A DNA stretch of 11,863 bases, from contig JAGQWW010000048.1 of NCBI GenBank assembly GCA_020436955.1, positions 1 through 11,863 on the forward strand. The letters run 5' to 3'. The position numbers and the translations under genes are program-made. Source of the DNA: Saprospiraceae bacterium (GTDB lineage Bacteria; Bacteroidota; Bacteroidia; Chitinophagales; Saprospiraceae). This document shows positions 1 to 8,100 of the stretch, piece by piece. Below the pieces are notes generated by a model. It was not told where the DNA came from. It saw only the letters and a list, made by a program, of their open reading frames with translations, and ran no database searches. Position 1 is the first letter of the stretch. The number at the start of each line of letters is the position of its first letter.

Positions 1-1
1 C

Positions 2-1339
2 GATACGGACAATTGTCTGAGTTTAAATGACGGTTTATCGTCAGCTGTTATTTGTGCTCCGGGAAATATTTTTTCTTATCAGACTCAGATTGAAGGAGTG
101 GAAGATTTTCATCTTTTACCGGATGTTCAAAGTGTTGATGCCGGGCTGGATTCGATTCTGGTCGCCTTGAATAGTCAATATGATTTGGACCGTAGGGAAA
201 GAATCATTGGATTAAGTACAGATATTGGCTGTTTTGAACAAAACGTTCAATTACCTTCCATACCATATTTTAAGTTTTCCCCAAGCTCTCAGACTGCTTG
301 TGCCGGGGATTCCCTAAGCTTTAAGGTTTTGGTTGGTAATAATAATCAGTACAGTATTCAATGGAAGCATAATGGGATCATTTTACAGGAATCATTAGAT
401 ACAGCAATCCTGCTCCAAAATATTGGTTCTAACAGCCAGGGTATATATCAAGTTACAATATTTGGTGAAGGGGACACTATCAAAGGCGCTCCATTTTCCT
501 TGAATATCCAACCTGAGCCGATTTTTTTTGGAAAAATTTTCCTTCCGGATACAGCATTTTGTCCGGTTGATTCGATTATTATCTATACAGGAAGTTCGGA
601 TAATAATAATGTCAGGGGAGAATTTTCAATTGAGATCAACGATGATACCATTCTGCAACTAGACCAAGACACAATTATTCTTCAGTTTTTACCTGGAAAA
701 TATGATGTGACCTTAAAGGTCGATTATACGTCTGAATGTGGGAGATTTTTTTCAATAGAGAAAGAAGTTGTTCACTTCACCGTTGCACCGGATAGTATTC
801 CTCCGCTTACAATTTCAGGACCGGACACTTCTTTTTGTGAAGGCACTTTAGTTTCTTTTTTGCCTGGTAACCAGGAAATAATAGATAGTTCACAATTACT
901 ATGGTTTATTAATGGTGAACTAATTCAAGAAAATAGGCTTTTACTAGAAACCAACAGATTAAAGGACGGAGACCAAATTTTCTATAAATGGATATGTATA
1001 GATTGTATCTGTGTACCTCAGAGTCAAAATTTCTTTTCTGATACAATTACGGTACAAGTAGAAGATTGCATTTCACAAGTGGATGAAAAAAACGAAAAGT
1101 CACAAGTTTACAAGGTATATCCGAATCCAGGGTCAGGAACCATTAAAATAAACACCTCATTTGAGGTTTCAAACATAAAATTATTCAATTTGTCTGGTAA
1201 CAAAGTTTTTGAAAAGGGCATTTTGGACCAAAAAGGGGTAATTTCCGTATCAATTAGAGACATCCAGGAAGGATTGTACCTATTATTTATACAATCAGAT
1301 AAAGATGTTTTCCAGGAATGGATATACATCAGCAATTAA
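2..1339 (+). CDS. Secreted protein with Ig-like domain and T9SS type A sorting domain (5' end outside window)
   Basis: This is the C-terminal part of a secreted or surface protein. The frame is open to the left edge with no stop, so the GTG at 98 is only an internal codon; the true start lies upstream. An Ig-like segment spans about 263-517 (Cys in a TACAGDS stretch, then QWKHNG, then GIYQVTI). Another beta-rich segment follows, with cysteines in the FCPVDS and FCEGTL stretches. The last about 75 residues (from 1112) match the type A T9SS sorting domain: a YPNPGSGTIKI start, a central LFNLSGNKVFEKG strand pair and a GLYLLFI strand near the end. In this family the sorting domain directs export across the outer membrane and is removed by the PorU sortase, with the protein often attached to A-LPS. 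No catalytic domain is visible in the part seen, so its substrate or role is unknown. It is separated from the next gene by 174 bp and may be a separate unit. The sorting-domain call is firm; the Ig call is fairly sure. Confidence 0.85.
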   Translation, partial: DTDNCLSLNDGLSSAVICAPGNIFSYQTQIEGVEDFHLLPDVQSVDAGLDSILVALNSQYDLDRRERIIGLSTDIGCFEQNVQLPSIPYFKFSPSSQTACAGDSLSFKVLVGNNNQYSIQWKHNGIILQESLDTAILLQNIGSNSQGIYQVTIFGEGDTIKGAPFSLNIQPEPIFFGKIFLPDTAFCPVDSIIIYTGSSDNNNVRGEFSIEINDDTILQLDQDTIILQFLPGKYDVTLKVDYTSECGRFFSIEKEVVHFTVAPDSIPPLTISGPDTSFCEGTLVSFLPGNQEIIDSSQLLWFINGELIQENRLLLETNRLKDGDQIFYKWICIDCICVPQSQNFFSDTITVQVEDCISQVDEKNEKSQVYKVYPNPGSGTIKINTSFEVSNIKLFNLSGNKVFEKGILDQKGVISVSIRDIQEGLYLLFIQSDKDVFQEWIYISN

Positions 1340-1357
1340 ATATATAAGGAACTAATA

Positions 1358-1397
1358 GTGTTTAACTAAAGTCCTTTAACTTTACGGTATTAAACAC
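1358..1397 (+). other. AT-rich two-part inverted repeat after the first gene (possible weak terminator)
   Basis: The arm GTGTTTAA at 1358-1365 pairs with TTAAACAC at 1390-1397. Inside it, TAAAGT at 1367-1372 pairs with ACTTTA at 1379-1384, leaving a 6-base loop. The structure begins 18 bases after the stop codon, where a 3'-end hairpin would lie. It is poor in GC and is not followed directly by a T tract, so intrinsic termination is doubtful; it could instead protect the mRNA 3' end. The rest of the 174-bp gap up to 1513 is AT-rich, with no exact TAnnTTTG box. Confidence 0.35.
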
Positions 1398-1513
1398 ATT
1401 TGGTAATCTTAGATAGAAAAAATTTTTAATTTGCTGCTTTTTTAATGTATTTGGCTTGAATTTAGTGGTAAACATTTGAGAATCAGCGAATTTTAACCAA
1501 AAACCAAATCATT

Positions 1514-2536
1514 TTGAGGTATAGATTTTTACTCCCTGCTTTGCTCCTCTATTTTGTGAAACCGGCTTTTGGTCAGGATATTCACTTCACCCAGTTTTAC
1601 AACACCCCTCAAGTCATCTCACCGGGTTTAACTGGAATTTTTGATGGAGATCAACGGTTCATTGGTGCCTATCGTGGGCAATGGTATGAAGCCAATGCAC
1701 CTTATTCTACTTTCTTTGGCATGTTTGACCAAAAGATTTACTCACCTAAAGTGAAGAAAGGATTCTTTGGAGTAGGTGGAATGCTTGGTAATGACCGCGC
1801 CGGTGATGGTAACCTGTCATTGCTACAACTTCAACTGAATGGATCCTATACTTATCCGATAGATAAAGAAAATCTTTTAACTGGTGGTTTAATGTTAGGT
1901 GTGGGTCAGCGTTCTTTTGAGTTTTCAAAATTGCGTTGGAATAACCAATACAATGGCGATTTATTTGATCCAAACCTGGATCCTGGTGAGGACTTTGATG
2001 ATAATGGCTTTTTGTATGGTGATGTAGGTGTAGGATTGAATTACCGTGCTCAGAAGCTCGGAAGAAGATCTTCTATTGACGTTGGTTTGTCCTATATGCA
2101 CTTTAACAAGCCTAAACAGACCTTTGCTAATCAGCAGGGTAGTTCGGTGCTACAACCAAGAACCTCCATTTATCTTATCCAGCAATTGCAAATTGCTGAC
2201 AAAATTGATGTTTACTGGAACGGATTAGCTCAGTTACAAGACAAGTATTTTGAAGGTATTGCCGGTTTTGGAGGACGCTACCATTTAAATCAAAAGAGAG
2301 GAAAAGAACTTGCAGTTCAGGCAGGCGTTGCCTACCGTTTTAATGCTATTGGTGATGCAGCTATTACCAATTTTGAAGTGCATTACCAGTATTGGAGACT
2401 GGGCCTCAGTTACGATATTAATGTGTCAGACTTTAGAGCAGCTACTAACAGAAATGGTGGTCCTGAAGTTACTATCCGTTATGTGATTCACAAAGTGAAG
2501 CCAATTCCTTTGTTTAGGGTTTGCCCGATCATATAA
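1514..2536 (+). CDS. PorP/SprF family type IX secretion system outer-membrane protein
   Basis: This is a 340-residue member of the PorP/SprF family, beta-barrel-like outer-membrane proteins that work with the T9SS. In Flavobacterium johnsoniae, SprF is needed for secretion of the adhesin SprB; in Porphyromonas, PorP is part of the secretion apparatus. The signal peptide is clear (about residues 1-20, hydrophobic LLPALLLYF, cleavage before QDIHFTQFYN). The family hallmark follows: a QDxHFTQFYNTP stretch leading to an SPGLTG motif, then alternating amphipathic strands with many glycines and aromatics. Length is normal for the family. The end is VCPII, not the terminal aromatic residue of many barrels. 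The start is TTG at 1514: the frame is open back to 1472 but has no ATG or GTG, and TTG places the signal peptide correctly. The PorE-like gene follows after 95 bp and the type B cargo gene comes next, so this is probably the cargo's dedicated partner. Several paralogues per genome are usual, so no gene symbol is given. Confidence 0.9.
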   Translation: MRYRFLLPALLLYFVKPAFGQDIHFTQFYNTPQVISPGLTGIFDGDQRFIGAYRGQWYEANAPYSTFFGMFDQKIYSPKVKKGFFGVGGMLGNDRAGDGNLSLLQLQLNGSYTYPIDKENLLTGGLMLGVGQRSFEFSKLRWNNQYNGDLFDPNLDPGEDFDDNGFLYGDVGVGLNYRAQKLGRRSSIDVGLSYMHFNKPKQTFANQQGSSVLQPRTSIYLIQQLQIADKIDVYWNGLAQLQDKYFEGIAGFGGRYHLNQKRGKELAVQAGVAYRFNAIGDAAITNFEVHYQYWRLGLSYDINVSDFRAATNRNGGPEVTIRYVIHKVKPIPLFRVCPII

Positions 2537-2631
2537 CCGGAACAACACATCTACCCCTGAATATTCAAACACTATATGCCGGGTCCACCCAATTTGGTTG
2601 TACAGGCAAAACACTGTAAAGGAACAGTATA

Positions 2632-5079
2632 ATGAAATACCAAAAATTCATCCCCCTTTTATTTCTTCTGTTTCTGACCACTTTAACGATTGGTCAAACG
2701 CGCAAACAATATTTAAAAGCAGCTGAAGAAGCTTACAATCAAGAGAGTTATTACGCTGCACTTAAATATTATGAAGAAGCCCTTGATTTTGATTCCCTTC
2801 AAACCGATGTTTGGTACCAATATGGTATGGCGGCAAGTAAGTTCAATGCCTTAAGCCTTGCAGAAAAAGCCTTTAAGGAGGTTAAGAATTTGGACGAAGC
2901 CAATAAGTTTCCCATGACCAATGTCGAATTGGCTCAGATTTTAAAAAAGAAGGGAAATTATGGTGATGCAATAGGGTATTTTCAAAATGCCCTCGCTGAT
3001 TCATCTATTGTAGATCCGGGAGTAAAGGAAGAATGTCAAAATGAAATCACATATTGTGAATGGGCATTAGAAGTTGTCGCTAATCCGGATACCAATATTG
3101 AAATCGACCACTATGGAGAAGGTATCAATACTCCCTTTTCAGAATTTGGTGCCATATCAAAACAGGAGGATATGTTTTACACCTCTTACAGTTTTGTACA
3201 TGAAAACGATGATCATATCCCGGTAAGGCAATACAACAAAATTTTGCTTTCCAAGGATGGGCAACCCGGCCAGTTATGGGAAGATATTAATTCGAATACA
3301 AGACATACAGCTCATACTACTTTTACATCGAATGATTCTACAGTATTTTTCACCTATTGTGATTATATCAGTGATGCAGAAATTCGCTGTGATATTTATA
3401 AAAGAACCTTAGACAGTTTAGGAAGCTGGAGTAAACCGGAAAAATTACCTGATTCTATCAATGTAGCAGGTTTTACCAACACCGAACCACAGGTCTCAAA
3501 GATGACCGAGGAAGGTGAAGAGTGGTTGTTTTTTGTTTCTAACCGTCCAGGAGGAAAAGGAGGAAAAGACATTTATTATTCGGTTATAAATCCTGATGGT
3601 TCCTTAGCGCCTCCGGTTAATCTTGAGGCTATTAACACAGAAGGAGATGACCTTACTCCATTTTTCCATTACCGCACCCAAACCTTTTATTTCAGTAATG
3701 ACACAAGAAAAGGACTTGGTGGATTTGATATTTTCAAAACGGTGAAAACAGAAGATGGATGGGGAGAAATAGAACATACGGGATATCCACTAAATAGTAG
3801 TTTGGATGATTTGCATTACAAATTAAGTCCTGGTGGAGCAAGAGCTTTAATGGCATCCAATCGTTTGGGCAGTACTTTCCTGGAAAAAGAAAAGGAATCC
3901 TGTTGTCATGATATCTATCGTGTAGAATCAATTCTGGTTGAATTTTTGGCGCTTACTTTCGATGATTGGACAAAAGAACCATTAGAAGGTGTCACGGTAA
4001 CCTTACAAAGAATCAGCAGACCTAAATCAGATCCTGAAACGCAGTTTAATCCAAATGGAAATGATTTTCCATTTGCACCGGAAAGAAGACACGTATATGT
4101 CGTAACTGCAGACAGGGATGGATATCATCCTTATAGGGATACACTTTATTTGGACAGAGAACCATTGTTGGATGAGGTTTCAATCGTAAAGGAAATTTAC
4201 ATGGAACCAACTACGGTTGATTTAACCGTGTTGACATTTGATGATTATACCAAGCAAGGTTTAATAGATGCAACGGTCCAATTATTTGAATATGATGGAA
4301 CAAACAGGACATTGGTTGAAGAAAAGGTCAATCCAATCGGTAACGATTTTTCTTTTAAACTTAAACCAGGTAAATCTTATATCATCAGAGGTTCAAAGTC
4401 TGGATATGAGCATGATTTAGATACAATCCCCTTTATTGATCCAACGGTAAAGGAAAACAGAAGTATTGAGAGAGAGCTTTATTTAAATCCGCTTATCATT
4501 GCCAAGTTCCTTCCGATTCTACTATATTTTGACAATGACGAACCGGACAATAACACCTGGGCAACCACAACGGATAAGCATTATCTTGAGACATGGGAAA
4601 CGTACTATGCGAGAAAAGAAAGGTTCCTGGATGAATTTGGACGAGGACTTTCCCAACAGAAGAAATTCCTGGTCACCCAACGACTGGATGGTTTCTTTGA
4701 GCGTGAAGTGAAAAGTGGCGGAGAGGCATTGCAGACCTTTACAGACTTGTTGTATGAGTTCTTAAAACAAGGCAATAGCCTTGAGATAGTGCTTAGAGGA
4801 TTTACAAGTCCGCGTGCAGCGTCTGACTACAATGAAAAATTATCGCAAAGACGTATTGTAAGTGTTAGAAATCATTTTGAAAATTATAAAGATGGTTTGC
4901 TTAAGCCATTCCTGGAAGATGGCAGGTTGAAAATTTTGGAAAAACCATATGGTGAATCCAAAGCTAAGAATGATGTGAGTGATAAATTGGATGATGTAAG
5001 AAATTCAATTTACGGGGTGCCTGCTTCATTAGAACGAAGAGTGGAAATTATTGATGTTAAGCAAGCTGATGATCTATAA
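2632..5079 (+). CDS. PorE-like TPR / beta-propeller / OmpA-domain cell-envelope protein
   Basis: This 815-residue periplasmic envelope protein has the domain order of Porphyromonas PorE. An N-terminal signal peptide (about 1-21, ending LTIGQ) has no lipobox cysteine, unlike lipoprotein PorE. Residues 23-150 form TPR-type helices (for example AYNQESYYAALKYYEEAL). Residues 160-430 form PD40-type propeller blades, with SNRPGGKGGKDIY near 303 and GLGGFDIF at 361-368. Two tandem carboxypeptidase-regulatory-like domains cover about 439-530 and 532-622. An OmpA-like domain covers 624-815, starting at LYFDNDEPD (631-639) with the LSQRR helix at 737-741. In OmpA domains a conserved Asp and Arg bind diaminopimelate; here Arg741 is in place, but the Asp position seems to be Ser726 (GFTSPRA). 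The likely role is anchoring the secretion or surface assembly to peptidoglycan. It lies between the PorP/SprF gene (95 bp) and the cargo gene (50 bp), so co-transcription is likely. ATG is at 2632, with AAAGGA 8 bases upstream. An alternative label is simply OmpA family protein. Confidence 0.88.
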   Translation: MKYQKFIPLLFLLFLTTLTIGQTRKQYLKAAEEAYNQESYYAALKYYEEALDFDSLQTDVWYQYGMAASKFNALSLAEKAFKEVKNLDEANKFPMTNVELAQILKKKGNYGDAIGYFQNALADSSIVDPGVKEECQNEITYCEWALEVVANPDTNIEIDHYGEGINTPFSEFGAISKQEDMFYTSYSFVHENDDHIPVRQYNKILLSKDGQPGQLWEDINSNTRHTAHTTFTSNDSTVFFTYCDYISDAEIRCDIYKRTLDSLGSWSKPEKLPDSINVAGFTNTEPQVSKMTEEGEEWLFFVSNRPGGKGGKDIYYSVINPDGSLAPPVNLEAINTEGDDLTPFFHYRTQTFYFSNDTRKGLGGFDIFKTVKTEDGWGEIEHTGYPLNSSLDDLHYKLSPGGARALMASNRLGSTFLEKEKESCCHDIYRVESILVEFLALTFDDWTKEPLEGVTVTLQRISRPKSDPETQFNPNGNDFPFAPERRHVYVVTADRDGYHPYRDTLYLDREPLLDEVSIVKEIYMEPTTVDLTVLTFDDYTKQGLIDATVQLFEYDGTNRTLVEEKVNPIGNDFSFKLKPGKSYIIRGSKSGYEHDLDTIPFIDPTVKENRSIERELYLNPLIIAKFLPILLYFDNDEPDNNTWATTTDKHYLETWETYYARKERFLDEFGRGLSQQKKFLVTQRLDGFFEREVKSGGEALQTFTDLLYEFLKQGNSLEIVLRGFTSPRAASDYNEKLSQRRIVSVRNHFENYKDGLLKPFLEDGRLKILEKPYGESKAKNDVSDKLDDVRNSIYGVPASLERRVEIIDVKQADDL
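3946..4497 (+). repeat. Tandem duplication of carboxypeptidase-regulatory-like domain inside the PorE-like gene
   Basis: Two copies of about 92 residues lie head to tail. Each begins with LTFDDxTK (residues 441 and 534), has NPxGNDFxF in the middle (473 and 567) and ends with YMEP or YLNP (523 and 617). The offset between copies is a constant 93-94 residues. Outside these motifs the copies are well diverged, so the duplication is old and is visible only at protein level. Confidence 0.8.
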
Positions 5080-5129
5080 CCCCCAAAAGATTTTTTTGAA
5101 AATTTTGTGAAAAAAGAACCAGCTCCAAT

Positions 5130-8100
5130 ATGAAATTTGACAGCTTATTATCTCAAAAAAATTGGTTACTAGTCTTGTTTTTAGTTTTAGCAGGACCGGT
5201 TTCTATGTACGCAACCCACATTATCGGTGGTTCTATCAGATACAGATGCCTGGGTAATAACAATTATGAAATAACCCTTCGTGTATATCGAGATTGCTTT
5301 TACGGAGCATCTGATGCAGAATTTGATGATCCAGCCTCTGTAGGGGTTTTTGATGGAAGTACAAATGAATTGCTTCTAGACCTTCGTATTCCTTTTGTTG
5401 AAGATGATACGCTGGATTCCTTTTTGTTCGATCCTTGTTTTGTCGTTCCTCCAACTGTTTGTGTACATACAACCGAATATAAAGATACAGTCCAACTCAT
5501 GCCGCGAACTGGGGGCTATATTATTGCTTATCAACGATGTTGTAGAAATCAAACCATCAATAATATTATTAACCCTCTTAGGACCGGAGCAACATATTCG
5601 ATTGAATTGACAGAGGTAGCACTGAATGAATGTAATAATAGTCCCATATTCAGGTCATGGCCGCCAATTTTTATCTGCTCAGGTACAAACTTAAATTATG
5701 ATCATGGAGCAGATGATCTCGAAAACGATTCATTAGTATACAAGCTTTGTACTCCTAATTCAGGTGCCTCATTTGGTTTTCCAAAACCTCAGCCACCTAA
5801 TAATCCACCATATGATTCAGTTAGGTGGAATGCAAATGCCGGCTATGGTTTAAATAACTTACTTGGATCTGGTGATCCATTACGTATAGATCCGGTTACA
5901 GGGTTTATGACTGGTAGACCGGAACAAGTTGGTCAATTTGTAGTTGGGGTTTGTATTGAAGAATATCGAAATGGTCAATTATTATCAAGAACAGTAAGGG
6001 ATTTTCAATATAACGTTGGAATGTGTGGTAGGATCACCGCAGCAGCACAATTTCCATCTGTACAATGTGATAATCGAACGGTGACATTTGATAACCTGAG
6101 TCAAAATGCATTTGACTTTGAGTGGTTATTTGATTATCCCAATCCGAATCCATTTTCATTAGAAACAAATCCGGTCTTTACGTATCCTGATACCGGTACC
6201 TATACAGTAGCACTGATTGCAGAACCTACCAGTTCGTGTTCCGATACCATATTCCAGGATATTTATTTACAAGATAATTCGCTATCGGCTGATTTTGATG
6301 TGGTTGCCTTTGAGTGTGGTGATAGCACAGAATTAATATTAACAGATTTATCTACTGATTTTATTTCACCAGTAAATTCATGGTTTTGGGAAGTATCGCT
6401 GGATAATCAACCTGTAGTGGTTACTTCTACGTTGCAAAACCCTATTTTTTACTTAGGTTCAGCCAACACTGTAACTATTTCATTGACTGTAGGCTCTGAA
6501 AATGGTTGTGAGCAGATGTTAACCAGGACCTATGATGTTGACGATATTAATCCCGGAAACCAAATACCTGACACCTTATATATATGTCAGGGTAATTCTA
6601 TTCAGTTGAATCCAAACGGAGACCCCAGGTTTTTTTATTCCTGGAGTCCTTCAACCGGCTTAAGTGCAACAGATGTTGTAAATCCTACAGCTAGTCCAAT
6701 GGTGACAACTGTTTATACTGTTGCTATAAATTCTCAAAGTGGCTTTTGTGAAGTAACTAATAATGTCACTGTTGTTGTGCAATCAGATCCCCAACTGGAC
6801 TTTATTACTACGAATGGTTGTGATGACAGAACTTTGACGTTTACTAATACCAGTGCGGCATTAAACACCGACTTTGAATGGTTATTTGATGACCCTACAA
6901 ATCCTGGGGCATTCTCTGATCAGGTAAACCCGGTTTATACCTTTCCTGATACGGGAGAATATTTGGTTACTCTTTATTTAGGAGCTAGCTCTTTATGTAA
7001 AGACACCATCCAGCGTTTGGTAGAAGTTAGAGATCGTGAATTAAATCCGGATTTTGATTTCGATTATATCGATTGTTCTCCAGGTAACCTTTATGTTGAT
7101 TTCAACCAAACATCAACTGCTGTTGGTCACAATATTGTACAATACAATTGGGTGTTTGGAAATAATATTGGTATTGCAAATGGGCCGAATCAGCAGATTA
7201 TTATTAATTCCAGTCAGGTTTTAAATGTGAAACTGGAAGTGGTGACCGACCAGGGATGTCGTGATTCCATTGATAGGAATCTAAATCTGTTTATGGTCGA
7301 GCAGTATCCAAATGATGTACAGCAGGTTTGTTTAGGCGATACTGTACCCTTGAATCCCGGATTTAACGGAAACTATACGTATCAATGGTCTCCCTCAATA
7401 GGTCTTGATGACCCTTCATCTCCAAATCCTAATTTCTTCCTGGATCGTTCTCAGTCCTATACCGTTCAAATAACTGCATTTGGAGCTGATACCTGTGAAG
7501 TGATTTGGGATGTTGATATTTTTGTCCCGGATTCTATTGGGTTGGATTTAACAGAAGATGAAATTACCTGTGATTCCTTCTTTAGGTTACAAGCATCTAC
7601 TACTACCACTCCACCTTCCACCATACATTGGTTCAATTCCAATAACCAACAAATTGCCTTAGGTAATTCCATACGAGTTCCGGTTTCCGGACTAAGTACT
7701 TATACCGCCGAAGCAACTGATGCTTTTGGATGTAAAGAGCGTAAGCAAGTTACCGTTGCAGGTGGTCCGGTTGATGTATTTGTTTCTCCGGACGATTCAT
7801 TGTGTACTTCGGACCCAATTGTTTTAAGTCTGCTTAATTTGGACCAAAACGACATTTTAGACATCCAATGGACGCCAACGGCTAATATATTGTCCGGTGC
7901 AAATACTGCTAATCCTGTAATAACAGATCAGCCCGGCAATTATACTTTTTACGTCACGGCGACCTCACAATATGGATGTACCTATACAGATACTGTCAAT
8001 ATTGTAAGCGTAGACCCTGATTTGTCATTGGCCTTTACCGAAGATGTTGCATGTAATGGTTTAACGGTCGATTTCAGTAATCAAAGTACCAATGCATTTG

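Noticed and set aside
98..1339. Start of the first gene at the GTG at 98
   Set aside because: The same frame is open without a stop from position 2, reads as typical secreted-protein sequence and has no signal peptide at 98, so the gene begins outside the window.
1399..1453. Promoter for the PorP/SprF gene (TTTG 1399-1402 with TTAATTTG 1426-1433, or TGTATTTG 1446-1453)
   Set aside because: Both -7 candidates miss the invariant A of TAnnTTTG. In such AT-rich DNA one-mismatch hits are expected by chance, so no promoter is called, although one probably exists here.
5080..5129. AT-only hairpin (T run, AAAATTTT, A run) between the PorE-like and the giant gene
   Set aside because: It pairs only A with T in a low-complexity stretch and has no GC stem; the genes are more likely co-transcribed than separated by a terminator.
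5236..5610. Short reading frames on both strands within the N-terminal part of the giant gene
   Set aside because: They overlap the well-supported coding frame, have no start context or domain, and look like by-products of composition.
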